Below, in pieces: positions 37,962-48,149 of a stretch of DNA of 64,000 nucleotides. The notes under the pieces are model-generated. The model was not told where the DNA came from and made no database searches. It was given only the letters and a program-made list of their open reading frames with translations. The position numbers and the translations under genes were made by a program. The stretch is from JABURQ01 sp029243145. Its GTDB lineage: Bacteria; Planctomycetota; Planctomycetia; Planctomycetales; Planctomycetaceae. The stretch's first letter is position 1; each line of letters begins with the position of its first letter. Location of the stretch: positions 124,001 to 188,000 of the forward strand of contig CBFHYX010000006.1 of the NCBI GenBank assembly GCA_965660145.1, given 5' to 3'.

Positions 37962-39764
37962 TCAATCGTCTTCGGTTGCATCCAAAACGCTCAGGAATGC
38001 TTTTTGGGGGATCTCCACTTCACCGAATTGTTTGAGTCGCTTCTTACCTTCTTTTTGCTTCGCCCACAATTTTCGTTTCCGGGTGATGTCTCCACCGTAA
38101 CATTTGGCGGTCACATTCTTACGCAAAGCCTGGATGGTTTCCCGAGCGATGATGCGTCCACCTATTGCGGCTTGAATCGGAATCTCGAACATGTGTTTCG
38201 AGATCTCTTCTTTGAGCCGTTTGACGAGACCTCGTCCGCGACGATCAGCCTGATCGCGATGCACAATGGTTGAGAGTGCGTCGACCCGGTTCCCTTTGAC
38301 GAGAATATCCATCTTCACCAAGTCAGCTTTGCGGAACCCGATGATTTCATAATCCATCGTGCCGTAACCACGTGTCAGGCTTTTCAGCTTGTCGTGCATG
38401 TCGTAGACGACTTCTGCCAGCGGTAATTCCCACGTTAATTGAGCACGTTTCGGCCCGAGGAATTCGGTATTCACATAAATGCCACGGCGGTCGGAACACA
38501 TCTGCATAATTCCACCAATGTGTTCTGATGGTGTGATGAAACTGACTTTGGCGAACGGTTCGCGAAGTTCGTCAATCACGCCGGCATCGGGGACATCTTG
38601 TGGATTGTCGATAACAACCACATCGCCATTCGTTTTCAGAAGCTCGTACGTGACGTTGGGTGCTGTCTGGATGAGATCGATGTCTTGTTCGTCTTCGAGC
38701 CTTTGTTGCACAATTTCCATGTGCAGCATGCCGAGGAATCCGCATCGAAATCCAAATCCGAGGGCATCACTGGTTTCCGGCAGATAAGAAAAACTCGAAT
38801 CGTTCAAACTCAGCTTTTGGAGTTCGCCGCGCAGCTTTTCGAAGTCGGTTGCATCGATGGGATACATCCCACAGAAGACCATTTGTTTCGGCTGCTGATA
38901 TCCGGGAAGTGCCTGACTCGCTTTATTGGAAATGTCGGAGACCGTATCGCCGATATGGATATCTCCCAATTCCTTAATGCCGGTGAGAATGTAGCCGACT
39001 TGTCCCGGACCGAGCTTGTCGCACTTTGTCATTCCCGGTCGGAATTGTCCAATTTCGAGAACATCAAACTCACCGCCGTTTTTCATGAAGCAGACCTTCT
39101 GCCCTTTGCGGACCGACCCTTCTTTGATACGGACGTAAGTGATCACCCCTTTGTAGACATCGTATTTCGAATCGAACACCAGTGCGCGAAGTGGATCGTC
39201 TGCTTTTCCATCAGGGGGTGGAACACGTTCGATGATTGCATCGAGAACCGCTTCGACACCCAGCCCGGTTTTCGCAGAGACCAACAAAGCATCATCGGGA
39301 TCCAGTCCGATCATGGTTTCGATCTCTTCCAGAACTTCCTCAGTCCGCACCACGGGAAGATCAATTTTATTGATGACCGGCAGGATGGTCAGATTGGCAT
39401 TGATGGCCGCGTAAGCATTGGCGACTGATTGAGCCTGAACACCCTGAAACGCATCTACAAGCAGCAATGCGCCTTCACACGCTGCCAGAGATCGCGAGAC
39501 TTCATAATGAAAGTCGACATGTCCGGGTGTATCGATCAGATTCAGCTCGTATTTCTCGCCTTTGTAAATGTATTCGATGGCAACCGTCCTTGCTTTGACG
39601 GTGATGCCACGTTCCTGTTCGACATCCAGATCGTCGAGCAGTTGTTCTTTGAATTCGCGTTGTGTAATCGCACCGCTCTTCAGCAAAAACTGGTCAGCCA
39701 GTGTGCTTTTACCGTGATCGATGTGGGCTACGATCGAAAAGTTACGAATGTATTTGTTGTCCAT
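37962..39764 (-). CDS. lepA: Elongation factor 4 (LepA)
   Basis: Ribosome-associated translational GTPase. From ATG 39764 the protein is 600 residues, the family length, starting MDNKYIRNFSIVAHIDHGKS with the P-loop at 13-21. DTPGHVDF, NKIDLP, the EF-4-specific C-terminal GYGTMDYEI and KRKLWAKQKEGKKRLK are all present. A longer frame to 39926 would add 54 non-conserved residues. Two signal peptidases follow in the same direction. Confidence 0.96.
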   Translation of the reverse strand: MDNKYIRNFSIVAHIDHGKSTLADQFLLKSGAITQREFKEQLLDDLDVEQERGITVKARTVAIEYIYKGEKYELNLIDTPGHVDFHYEVSRSLAACEGALLLVDAFQGVQAQSVANAYAAINANLTILPVINKIDLPVVRTEEVLEEIETMIGLDPDDALLVSAKTGLGVEAVLDAIIERVPPPDGKADDPLRALVFDSKYDVYKGVITYVRIKEGSVRKGQKVCFMKNGGEFDVLEIGQFRPGMTKCDKLGPGQVGYILTGIKELGDIHIGDTVSDISNKASQALPGYQQPKQMVFCGMYPIDATDFEKLRGELQKLSLNDSSFSYLPETSDALGFGFRCGFLGMLHMEIVQQRLEDEQDIDLIQTAPNVTYELLKTNGDVVVIDNPQDVPDAGVIDELREPFAKVSFITPSEHIGGIMQMCSDRRGIYVNTEFLGPKRAQLTWELPLAEVVYDMHDKLKSLTRGYGTMDYEIIGFRKADLVKMDILVKGNRVDALSTIVHRDQADRRGRGLVKRLKEEISKHMFEIPIQAAIGGRIIARETIQALRKNVTAKCYGGDITRKRKLWAKQKEGKKRLKQFGEVEIPQKAFLSVLDATEDD

Positions 39765-40204
39765 AGAGGATCGAAGTTCGTTTCGTAAGCGTAAGTGGGA
39801 ATCATTCAGTTCTTCTATTCTAGAATAGATTGATCGATTTCGTAACCTCGCGAGGGGCTGTGATTTCTCCTTTCCGACAGGGAAATTCTGGATTTCGTCA
39901 AAAAAAAACTCACCATTCGCCATCATAAAATGAGCGGATTAAGACGGTTTGGGCGGCATTTGACATGAATCCGTGACGATTGTGTGGTTTGGAAGCCCCC
40001 TGCAATCGTTAACTCGCATCCCTCTTTCCTGATCGGCTGACTTTGCGAGATCGACACAAATCGAATTCTCTCAAAACATTCCAGCCTGTCTGAGTAAGAG
40101 TGATAAAGTTGAGTGAGCTTCACACGAGGAAGCTGCGTAGATTTTGTTGTCAGAGCCGCAAATGGATTGACGGTTCGAACAACACTTTTTGAAGGTAACC
40201 GATC
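39765..40204. other. Divergent intergenic region lepA / lipoprotein
   Basis: About 440 bases. Apart from the palindrome at 39814-39829 and an A-tract near 39900, I see no gene, RNA or repeat. Confidence 0.4.
39814..39829. promoter_or_regulatory. 16-bp perfect palindrome upstream of lepA
   Basis: tctattctagaataga is its own reverse complement. It lies 50 bases upstream of the lepA start. On the minus strand it contains TAGAAT, a possible -10 box, with TTACGA 17 bases upstream as a weak -35. It could be an operator or a chance palindrome. Confidence 0.3.
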
Positions 40205-41959
40205 ATGTATGACTTGAAATGGACTACGGGTCTCAAATCAGTTCTTGTTGTTGTGGCATGTGTTATGCTTTCCGGTTGTCAAATGACAAGCTGGAGACAG
40301 GCAGGTTTCACACCGGGAAGTCTTGCGCCGTCTCAAAATCAGTCAGGCGCTCCCTCAATTAACTTGGGAGAGTCCTCAGATATTATTCAGGATGGCAGTG
40401 GCCAACCTCAAACATTTGAGTCGCAACGTCCGGTCGTCACTCCTCCTCCAGAAAATATTGATCAAAACGATCCCAAAAATTTGCAGGAAATGACCGTTCC
40501 CCAAGCTCGTCGTTATTACATTCCTCCTTTGCGAGGACCAATCTTGTTGGGGCGTGCGACCTATCAACCATTCCCGGAAGGGGCCAGAAAGTTTCGCCAA
40601 CCCGATCCCATCGTTCGCCAAGAGACTCCCCGTCCTCAAGTCGAACCATTAAAACCACAACCGTTGCCGATCACCAAGGCTCCCGATCCAATAAAGATCG
40701 AGCCCAAGTCCGATTCGACACTGACGCTTGGCGAACCGGAAGAGCTTCTCAAGCCTTCTCTGGATAATTTTGATCTTCCTCCTCTCGTTTCGGATGACGA
40801 ACTCAAAAATCCTCTGAATATTGAGCGCGACGAGTCTCCGACCGTCGAAGTCGAGGAAGTTGCGCCGGTTCTCCCTTTCATCGAAATTCCAGAGATCGAG
40901 GCACAAATTGCCGAGCAGACTCCTGAGTTCACAGTGAACTTACCCGCGAAAATGTTGGTGGGTGAACCGACAAGAGTTGAAGTGGAAGTGACGACACCCA
41001 AAGAGAAAGACTGGAACGATCTTGGCTTCTCTTTGAAGCTGGGTGAAAATTTGATAGCGATTCTCGAACCACAGACCGAGCGAATTTCCGTTCCTTTGAT
41101 CAAAGGCGGGCAGGCTCGCAAAGTGATCATTGAGTTACAAGCCGTGACCTCCGGAACACACGAATGGGAATTGGCTCTCTATGACGGTGATCGAGAGCTT
41201 GGTTGGAAGAAGCTCACGCTAAAGGCTGAGCCGCGCGGCTTGGTGACTCAATTGGTCGGTCCGCAACAGAAACCCGTTGGTGGTCGAGCGGAGTACACGC
41301 TGCAAATTGAAAATGTTTCCGAAGAAGCCATCGGTCCTGTCGGTGTCGTTCTCGAATTCGACGCGACTTTGGTACCGATGGAAGCTTCCGCCGGTGCCGA
41401 GCAAAAGCCTGGCCAGTTGGTGTGGTCTTTTCCGGTCTTGCATCCGGGCGAGCAAATTCTGTTACAGGCCGAGTACGAATGTCCGGTGGCGACCGGTCGG
41501 ACATGTGTCTCTTCACACGTCACCATCGATGGTGGGCCAGCGCAAAGCCGCAATACTTGCCTGCAAGTGATGGAGTCTCGGGGGACGCTGCAAGTCGAAG
41601 TTCTGGATCGTGACGACCTCACACACGTCGGTCGCGAACTGACGGGAGTGGTTCGTATCAAAAATCTGGGATTACGACCTGCGAAAAAAATTCAGGTAAC
41701 ATTCGACATCCCCGAGCATCTTTCCCTCAATCAAGTGAAAGCAATTCTGAAAGAACAGGAAGTTGAAATCGAGCAATCCGGGAAGGACCAACAAGTCGTT
41801 GTGGTTTTGAAGCCGGCTCTCGCTCCCGATCAATTCGTCGAGATTGAATTTTTATTGGCAGCCGAAAAAGCGGGCGACGGGTTGTTAGCTGTCAATGTGA
41901 TTGCCGAAGGGAACGAGAATCCGATCCCGGCTTCCGAACCGTTTACGATCACTCCCTGA
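40205..41959 (+). CDS. Lipoprotein with DUF11-type repeat domains
   Basis: 584 residues with a lipoprotein signal (SVLVVVACVMLSGCQ, lipobox LSGC). A Pro-rich linker (about 45-240) precedes three Ig/DUF11-like beta domains: FTVNLPAKMLVGEPTRVEVE, LVTQLVGPQQKPVGGRAEYT and LQVEVLDRDDLTHVGRELTG, each followed by text of the type VRIKNLGLRPAKKIQVTFDI. Such proteins are cell-envelope or surface proteins of unknown role. AAGG precedes ATG 40205. The tail is convergent with a DinB-fold gene. Confidence 0.85.
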   Translation: MYDLKWTTGLKSVLVVVACVMLSGCQMTSWRQAGFTPGSLAPSQNQSGAPSINLGESSDIIQDGSGQPQTFESQRPVVTPPPENIDQNDPKNLQEMTVPQARRYYIPPLRGPILLGRATYQPFPEGARKFRQPDPIVRQETPRPQVEPLKPQPLPITKAPDPIKIEPKSDSTLTLGEPEELLKPSLDNFDLPPLVSDDELKNPLNIERDESPTVEVEEVAPVLPFIEIPEIEAQIAEQTPEFTVNLPAKMLVGEPTRVEVEVTTPKEKDWNDLGFSLKLGENLIAILEPQTERISVPLIKGGQARKVIIELQAVTSGTHEWELALYDGDRELGWKKLTLKAEPRGLVTQLVGPQQKPVGGRAEYTLQIENVSEEAIGPVGVVLEFDATLVPMEASAGAEQKPGQLVWSFPVLHPGEQILLQAEYECPVATGRTCVSSHVTIDGGPAQSRNTCLQVMESRGTLQVEVLDRDDLTHVGRELTGVVRIKNLGLRPAKKIQVTFDIPEHLSLNQVKAILKEQEVEIEQSGKDQQVVVVLKPALAPDQFVEIEFLLAAEKAGDGLLAVNVIAEGNENPIPASEPFTITP

Positions 41960-41967
41960 GAGTGATC
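41947..41967. terminator. Short bidirectional hairpin over convergent stops
   Basis: gatcactc (41947-41954) pairs with gagtgatc (41960-41967) around a 5-base loop, spanning both stop codons of the convergent genes. There is no long T-tract, so it would be a weak terminator. Confidence 0.35.
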
Positions 41968-42430
41968 ACTGTAGCGTCTTCTTCTTCTCTTCGACAAACT
42001 TGAGATGGTGGGGAATGTGGCCCGTGATACGTTCGACCAACTCTTGAATCGAAATCTGTCCGTCTCGGGAATGTGTGCCGGTCTGTTCCCATTGCTCTGA
42101 AGAGAGAGTTCTCAGAATTTCGGCCATATGCGCTCGCGTGGCTTTGATGACGGCCAGTTCAGTTGAAAGCGAGCGATCGTGATAAGCGAGAGTCTTCGCA
42201 TAGTCGTCGGGGTCGCCGCTCACAAGAGTTGGGTTGTCTTCTGCCAGAATCCGCTTGATCCGGTCTGCATAGACGATTTCAAAATCCGTAAAGTGACAGA
42301 CCACTTCCAGAATGCTCCAACGGCCCGGTTCGCAACGGGTTTTCAACTGTTCTGTGGACAGTCCTTCGACACTCGACTCAATCAGCGTGGGGCCGTCGAG
42401 ATAACGGATAATATGATCTTCAAATGCCAT
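41966..42430 (-). CDS. DinB/YfiT-fold putative metalloprotein
   Basis: 154 residues of the DinB-like four-helix family (not the polymerase). Three metal-ligand His positions are visible: His46 (VVCHFTDFE), and His138 with His142 in GHIPHHLKFVEEK. The N-terminal helix and LSTEQLKTRCEPGRWSILEVVCH are typical. Members act as thiol transferases or have unknown roles. GGAG lies 9 bases before ATG 42430. Confidence 0.9.
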   Translation of the reverse strand: MAFEDHIIRYLDGPTLIESSVEGLSTEQLKTRCEPGRWSILEVVCHFTDFEIVYADRIKRILAEDNPTLVSGDPDDYAKTLAYHDRSLSTELAVIKATRAHMAEILRTLSSEQWEQTGTHSRDGQISIQELVERITGHIPHHLKFVEEKKKTLQ

Positions 42431-42531
42431 GATGCGATTCTCCGAAAAACCTGTCAGTGTGGAACACCTCCCATCATAACAACTGTGGGAAACAGAGTCA
42501 GTTCACTGGCGGGCTCTATTGACGGGCGGCT

Positions 42532-43425
42532 TCAAAACTCAATCAGCATCGATTGCTTTTCTTCGAGAATCTTGCGGGATTCGATCTGAATCGCATCCTG
42601 AACGAGAGAGTCCGCCCCCGGAATGGGAATCAAGAGTTGTGTTTCCGAATTGATGACGGGAAGCTCGCCAATCAATTTGAAACCACGTCTCGGATCGGGC
42701 AGCCTGAGATGGAAATTATCGGTTCCCACCACATCAATCACAAGATCGGATTTTGGAAATGAGTCAAGTCCCTCGGGAACGCGGAATTGCACGACAATAA
42801 TGTAGGGTTGATTCGGGATGGGATCGAGAGGCTCGGTCCATACGGTGAATGAACCTTTTGTGATGGATCGTCCGCCCTGTGGTTTCTGGTAGCGGAACTC
42901 TTCCACGCCACCGCTGCCAGTTCCATTTTTCTGTTTGCCATCATCGGCGAAGGCAGGAGCGACATCTTCGGGACTGATCGTTTGAGGCGGGCCATCATCG
43001 GTGAGTTCCACGATGGATGCTGGCAATATTTGTTGGCTTGCCGCCGGTCCTGATGACGGATCGAGAATCATTTTTGATCCGTGAGGAACCAACGCATCTT
43101 CATCCAGAAAATCTCGATCAGAAAAACTGGCTACGATGGCATCACGGTCGAGGATCGCGTCCAGTCGGCTTTCGATGTCGGTTGCGACAAAAGCACAAAG
43201 CAGAACGACCAAAGTATGAATGGCTACAGAGAGCAATAATCCCTTCGCGGTTTGTCGTTGTAGTGGGATCGTGTGATGATCGTCTCCCGTCACATTGATT
43301 GACGGGACGGTCGTTTGGTTCGTCAGTTCGTCGTTCGCATCGCCAAAATGAACGCGCAACGCCGCAGACTCCAATTTGTCGTGGAGTTCATCGTCTGCAT
43401 CCCATTTTTGACGCGCACCATTCAT
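42532..43425 (-). CDS. Single-pass membrane protein, unknown function
   Basis: 297 residues. A cytoplasmic N-terminal segment of about 60 residues leads to one membrane segment (GLLLSVAIHTLVVLLCAFVA, about 62-81), then an acidic stretch and a beta-rich outer domain (SFTVWTEPLDPIPNQPYIIVVQFRVP). The topology is that of planctomycete envelope proteins or single-pass regulators, but no family motif is recognised. It has no clear ribosome binding site. Confidence 0.7.
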   Translation of the reverse strand: MNGARQKWDADDELHDKLESAALRVHFGDANDELTNQTTVPSINVTGDDHHTIPLQRQTAKGLLLSVAIHTLVVLLCAFVATDIESRLDAILDRDAIVASFSDRDFLDEDALVPHGSKMILDPSSGPAASQQILPASIVELTDDGPPQTISPEDVAPAFADDGKQKNGTGSGGVEEFRYQKPQGGRSITKGSFTVWTEPLDPIPNQPYIIVVQFRVPEGLDSFPKSDLVIDVVGTDNFHLRLPDPRRGFKLIGELPVINSETQLLIPIPGADSLVQDAIQIESRKILEEKQSMLIEF

Positions 43426-43955
43426 AGTTTGACCGAATCAGAAAAAACGCTCGTACTATCAACATCGGCAGATTTCGTGACGGGAATCGAAAGAGAGCCA
43501 GAATTTCTACCAGGTCATTATGTTCCAGCACGAATCCTTTTGCAAAAATGTGGTCGAATAAATCCATAAGTATATGCTATGAAGAGGAATACGTGAAATT
43601 TGGCGGACTGACTCCTTTGAGTCTGAAGCTCTGCATTGATCTCAGGATTCTCTGTTTTTTGTACACGGATTGATGGCAGGCCACGTTTTTTGGTCAGTTT
43701 GTTGTGAGGGGTTCAGCATTCAGAGACTCAGATTTGATGACTGATCGATTGATTTTCGAGACGCCTTTCACGCGAATGGTGATCGGCGATTGTCGGCAGT
43801 CGATCCGCATGTGAAATAACAGGTGCAGACTCAAAAACAACTCTTGAGTTCCGCTCTGCGGTGTGCCATCCTCGTGTTGGTTGAGTTTCCCGCTGAAAAG
43901 GGGAATTCTGCCTTTCGCACACAAAAACCCACACACATACGAGGAGAGGAACGCG
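43426..43955. other. Intergenic region upstream of GntP gene
   Basis: About 530 bases between divergent genes. No gene, RNA or clear repeat was found; small frames on the minus strand (43694-43936) lack start signals. Confidence 0.35.
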
Positions 43956-45455
43956 ATGTTTTTCCTCGCTGCTGCTGAATCAACCGTGAATCCGACTTAT
44001 TCGCTGATCGTGATGTCGGTCGGGATCGCCATCGTTCTTGGTTTGATCATCTTCGCCAAAGCCAACGCCTTCATGGCCCTCATCACGGCGGCCATGGTTG
44101 TGAGTCTGTGCGCACCGGGGGAAATGGGGACAAAAATTACTCGCGTCGCGGAAGCTTTCGGTTCGGGGTGCGGCAGTATCGGAATTGTGATCGCGCTGGC
44201 TGCCGTGATTGGTCAATGTATGATGGACAGCGGAGCGGCGGACCGAGTCGTTCGGGGGTTTATGCACGCTCTGGGTGAGAAACGTGCTCCCATCGCCTTG
44301 ATGGGAAGTGGTTATGTTCTCGCGGTTCCTGTTTTCTTCGACACGGTTTTCTACCTGCTCGTGCCGCTCGCTCGTTCTTTTTACCGCAAGACTCGTAAAA
44401 ACTATCTGAAATGTATTCTCGCGATCGGGGCAGGGGGTGCCATCACTCATACTCTGGTCCCTCCCACACCCGGCCCACTGACGATGGCCGCCACTTTGGA
44501 CATCGACTTGGGATACATGATTGTGATTGGTGCGCTGGTGGCGTTTCCGGCGGCGATTGCCGGGCTTATCTGTGCGGGAATCATGGATCGTTTGATGCCG
44601 ATTCCGATGCGGACAGTTGGCAATGATGAAGATATGGAACCGATTCCCGACGATCAATTACCGGGATTATTTGTTTCTTTGTTGCCCGTTCTGTTACCTG
44701 TCTTGATGATTGCCTGCAACACGGCGACTGAAACCGCCGCAAAACAAATCGGGACCGAACAGTTCAAGGCTTATGATGCCGCCGATGCGACCGCAGAAAC
44801 CAAAGCAGAAATTCGTGCCGAGCATGAGGGGAAGATTGCCGGAACGGCCTTGGACCTGATGCCTTACATGCGAATTATTGGCAACCCGAATTTTGCGTTG
44901 TTGATTTCGACGGTCATCGCGTTGTGGTTGCTGTATGTCCAAAAAGGTCCAACGCTCAAAGAAATGTCAGATATTGTGGAAGTCTCGTTGATGAGTGGTG
45001 GAGTGATTATTCTGATCACAGCCGGTGGGGTGGCCTTCGGTTCGATGTTGAAAGTGGCTCAGGTGGGTGACGCGATTGCCATACTGACATCTCCCGGTGA
45101 AGGGGCCACGATGCCCGGTATGACGATGCTGTTTCTCTGCTTTGGAGTCGCCTCGTTATTGAAAGTCGCGCAGGGATCGAGCACAGCAGCCATGATCATT
45201 ACTTCCAGCATGATGGCTCCATTGGTAGAAAGTTCACCCGATCTCGGTTTTCATCCGGTCTATTTGGCGACAGCCATCGGTGCCGGTTCACTGGTCGGGT
45301 CTTGGATGAACGACAGCGGCTTCTGGATCTTTGCCAAGATGGGTGGCCTCACGGAAGGGGAAGCCTTGAAATCGTGGACGGTGATGCTTGTCGTGTTGGG
45401 TGTGGTCAGTATGGCGATGACTCTTTTCCTGGCGACTGTCATGCCGTTGGTATGA
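43956..45455 (+). CDS. GntP-family permease
   Basis: 499 residues, an ion-coupled importer of sugar acids (gluconate type). About twelve hydrophobic segments, with GGAITHTLVPPTPGPL (the family signature region), FFDTVFYLLVPLAR and MNDSGFW visible. A hydrophilic loop about 225-300 with Ala/Thr/Glu-rich text interrupts the middle. GAGGAGAGG lies 7 bases before ATG 43956, which is why the longer upstream frame is not used. The DUF6807 gene starts 27 bases after its stop, so they form an operon; a shared sugar-acid or polyol pathway is inferred. Confidence 0.9.
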   Translation: MFFLAAAESTVNPTYSLIVMSVGIAIVLGLIIFAKANAFMALITAAMVVSLCAPGEMGTKITRVAEAFGSGCGSIGIVIALAAVIGQCMMDSGAADRVVRGFMHALGEKRAPIALMGSGYVLAVPVFFDTVFYLLVPLARSFYRKTRKNYLKCILAIGAGGAITHTLVPPTPGPLTMAATLDIDLGYMIVIGALVAFPAAIAGLICAGIMDRLMPIPMRTVGNDEDMEPIPDDQLPGLFVSLLPVLLPVLMIACNTATETAAKQIGTEQFKAYDAADATAETKAEIRAEHEGKIAGTALDLMPYMRIIGNPNFALLISTVIALWLLYVQKGPTLKEMSDIVEVSLMSGGVIILITAGGVAFGSMLKVAQVGDAIAILTSPGEGATMPGMTMLFLCFGVASLLKVAQGSSTAAMIITSSMMAPLVESSPDLGFHPVYLATAIGAGSLVGSWMNDSGFWIFAKMGGLTEGEALKSWTVMLVVLGVVSMAMTLFLATVMPLV

Positions 45456-45482
45456 GACGATCAACGAATCAGGGGTCCAAAG

Positions 45483-46415
45483 ATGAATAAGTACGGTTTC
45501 CCACGCTGCCAGATTATTCCTGAAGCCAACCATGAGGTCTCGATTCAGATTGACGGGCAAGAGCGTTTGCGTTGGCATGCCGGAAGTCAGTACACACGGC
45601 CTTTCTTCTATCCTTTGATTGGTCCCTCGGGAACGTCACTGACCCGCATCGGACATCCCGGTGCTTCCAATCACGATCATCACAAGTCGGTCTGGTTTGC
45701 TCACAACAAAGTGCTCGGCATCGATTTTTGGAGTGAAAATACCGACGCGCGTATCAAGCAGCATATGTGGTACGCCTATCAAGATGGTGACGACGAATGC
45801 CTATTGGCGTCGAATCTCCGGTGGTATGACGGCCACGATCCCAAACAATTACTCGAACAGGAAATGATCGCATCGATCTCACCCTACGAAAACGGCGAGT
45901 TCTTATTTGAGGTTCAAACCACTTTTACTCCTACTGCAGAGACATTGGAGTTCCAAAAAACCAACTTCGGTTTCCTGGCGGTTCGCGTCGCCAAAAATAT
46001 TTCCAAAATCTTTGGTGGCGGGGAATTAACCAACAGCGAAGGAGCCCGAGGAGAAGAAAATATATTCGCCAAGCCGGCCCGCTGGATGGATTATTCAGGG
46101 CCGGTTCCTTCCCCGACCGACGAAGAGATTTTTGAAGGGATCACTTATTTCGACCATCCCGCAAATCGCAACTATCCCAATCATTGGCACGTGAGAAAGG
46201 ATGGCTGGATGGGGGCTTCGGTTTGCATGAACAAGCCGATTGAAATCACCAAACAGCAGCCCTTAACCTTGCGATTTCTGTTACATATTCACGCAGGTGA
46301 TATTGAGGCGGCACGAGCCGAGCAGGTTGCGAAACTCTTCGCAGCACGAAAACCATTATTAGTGCAGCGCTCTTCCAAGCCCCACTATCAATACGAAATA
46401 TTACGCAAGACATAA
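45483..46415 (+). CDS. DUF6807 (PmoA-like) protein
   Basis: 310 residues. RPFFYPLIGPSG, GHPGASNHDHHKSVWFAHN and HWHVRKDGWMG are family hallmarks of DUF6807, a beta-fold found in many planctomycete sugar-related loci and sometimes called PmoA. The conserved HDHH cluster could bind a metal; no reaction is established to my knowledge. There is no signal peptide, so it is cytosolic. AGGGG precedes ATG 45483. It follows a GntP permease by 27 bases and is convergent with a cysteine desulfurase. Confidence 0.82.
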   Translation: MNKYGFPRCQIIPEANHEVSIQIDGQERLRWHAGSQYTRPFFYPLIGPSGTSLTRIGHPGASNHDHHKSVWFAHNKVLGIDFWSENTDARIKQHMWYAYQDGDDECLLASNLRWYDGHDPKQLLEQEMIASISPYENGEFLFEVQTTFTPTAETLEFQKTNFGFLAVRVAKNISKIFGGGELTNSEGARGEENIFAKPARWMDYSGPVPSPTDEEIFEGITYFDHPANRNYPNHWHVRKDGWMGASVCMNKPIEITKQQPLTLRFLLHIHAGDIEAARAEQVAKLFAARKPLLVQRSSKPHYQYEILRKT

Positions 46416-46416
46416 T

Positions 46417-47571
46417 TCAGAGTTGCCGCAACGTCTGCACGACATTCGTGACATGTTCGATGGCAACGTCAATGTCTGCCTCAGTCGTGGAACGTCCCAG
46501 TCCAAATCGCAGACTGGCTTTCGTCAACGATTCACTGATTCCCATTCCTCGCAGCACGTGACTCGGTGCCGGGTCTGATGATGTGCATGCCGATCCCGAA
46601 GAGACGGCAATCTTCGTCAGAGAGGCCATTAACGCATCCCCATCGACCCCTGCAAAGCTGATGTTCAAATTGTTGGGCAGGCATTCTGTGGGGTGTCCGT
46701 TGCGGTGGAGGCCATCGAGTGAAGAAGTCAGTCCGGTCCATAAGCGATCACGCAGAGTCGATAATCGGCAAGCATCGGCCTCTTTCTTTTCAGAGGCGAT
46801 CTGACAAGCTTCGCCGAAACCAGCGATCATCGCTACGGGCAATGTTCCGCTGCGAAGATGTCGTTCGTGGCCTCCGCCATCAATGAGAGGAGTGATTGGA
46901 ATGCGCCCGCGATCTCGCCGAACGATGAGTGCTCCGATTCCTTGTGGCCCGTAAATTTTATGTGCCGAGATCGAGAGCAGGTCAATGCTTTGTTTCTTCA
47001 GATCAATCGGCAATAGTCCCACCGCCTGAACGGCGTCAGTATGAAAAAAGATGTTCCGTTCGTGACAGATCTCGGCGATCTCGGTGATGGGATTGATTGT
47101 GCCGACTTCGTTGCTCGCGTACATAACGGACACGAGTTTCGTTTTGGGCGAAATGGCGTCTCGTATTTTGTTCGGATCGACTTGACCGTTGGAATCAATC
47201 TCTAATGTCGTGACGACATGACCATCTCGATCGAGACTTCCCGCAGGATCGAGAATGGCTTTGTGTTCGCCGCGATTCACAATCAACTGACTGTCTGAGG
47301 ACGCCGCTTGCAAGACACCTTTCAGCGCAAGGTTGTTCGCTTCTGTCGCTCCGCTTGTGAAAATCACTTCATCGGGCTGGCAGTTGACGAGTGCCGCAAC
47401 CTGCCCGCGTGCGATTTCAACCGCCTCTCTGGCGATGTCTCCATAGACATGACTGATACTGGCGGCGTTCCCAAAACGACTCGTCAGCCACGGATTCATG
47501 ACCTGAGAGACACGCGGATCCATCGGCGTGGTTGCGTGGTGATCGAGATAAATGGGAAGGTCCGAAGTCAC
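46417..47571 (-). CDS. Cysteine desulfurase (IscS/NifS family)
   Basis: PLP enzyme that moves sulfur from cysteine to Fe-S clusters, tRNA or cofactors. IYLDHHATTP opens the fold; ISAHKIYGPQG carries PLP lysine 205 and SSGSACTSSDP the catalytic Cys329 in a long loop, as in group I enzymes. 384 residues from GTG 47571 (MTSDLPIYLDHHATTPMD). A GTG at 47625 would add 18 residues with no conserved text. No iscU or iscR lies next to it, so an Isc operon is not present here. Confidence 0.93.
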   Translation of the reverse strand: MTSDLPIYLDHHATTPMDPRVSQVMNPWLTSRFGNAASISHVYGDIAREAVEIARGQVAALVNCQPDEVIFTSGATEANNLALKGVLQAASSDSQLIVNRGEHKAILDPAGSLDRDGHVVTTLEIDSNGQVDPNKIRDAISPKTKLVSVMYASNEVGTINPITEIAEICHERNIFFHTDAVQAVGLLPIDLKKQSIDLLSISAHKIYGPQGIGALIVRRDRGRIPITPLIDGGGHERHLRSGTLPVAMIAGFGEACQIASEKKEADACRLSTLRDRLWTGLTSSLDGLHRNGHPTECLPNNLNISFAGVDGDALMASLTKIAVSSGSACTSSDPAPSHVLRGMGISESLTKASLRFGLGRSTTEADIDVAIEHVTNVVQTLRQL

Positions 47572-47677
47572 TGTCGAGGTCCGCAAAGGAGAGTTCTTTG
47601 CTTTGTTGTAGCAGAATCGACCCACAAAAAAGCCGACAGAGAGAACTCTGCCGGCTGGAAGCTCATGTTTTTAGAAC

Positions 47678-47983
47678 CTATTCAGGCTTCTTTTTCTTGG
47701 GTGGTTGAACACTGGTGAATTCTTCTTTGCTAATCGAGCCGTCTTTGTTTTTGTCAATACGACCAAACGCTTTGGCAATTTTCTCTTTTTGCTCATCAGT
47801 TTTGGCACGAACGCTGAACTCTTCTTTGCTCAGTTTGCTATCACTGTTTTTGTCTAATTTTGCGAAAATGGCAGCACGGTCCATCGGCTTCTTTTCTTTC
47901 TTCTTCTTGTCGGCAGCATCGACGTTGACGCAAAGTGTTGCGACAAACACAGTCGTCAAGGCGATTAAAGCGAACTTCTTCAT
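47678..47983 (-). CDS. Exported EF-hand protein
   Basis: 101 residues: signal peptide (FALIALTTVFVATLCVNVDA), a Lys-rich linker, and two EF-hand loops, DKNSDSKLSKEEF and DKNKDGSISKEEF, with full Asp/Asn/Glu ligand sets. The C-terminus is PPKKKKPE. AGGAGA lies 9 bases before ATG 47983. It probably binds calcium outside the cytoplasm. A longer frame upstream is not used because it would bury the signal peptide. Confidence 0.87.
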   Translation of the reverse strand: MKKFALIALTTVFVATLCVNVDAADKKKKEKKPMDRAAIFAKLDKNSDSKLSKEEFSVRAKTDEQKEKIAKAFGRIDKNKDGSISKEEFTSVQPPKKKKPE

Positions 47984-48149
47984 TATGTGTCTCCTGAAAT
48001 AGGCATTCTCTGCGGTTGTGTTCCTTTCGCGGAACCTCAAACTAGAACCGAGTGAATGCCGTGTGTGTGACTTGATATTAAACCCCGAACCAGAGCAAAA
48101 AGTCTCGCACAATCTTCAGAATATTTTATTATTCCTGACCGTACGGTCC

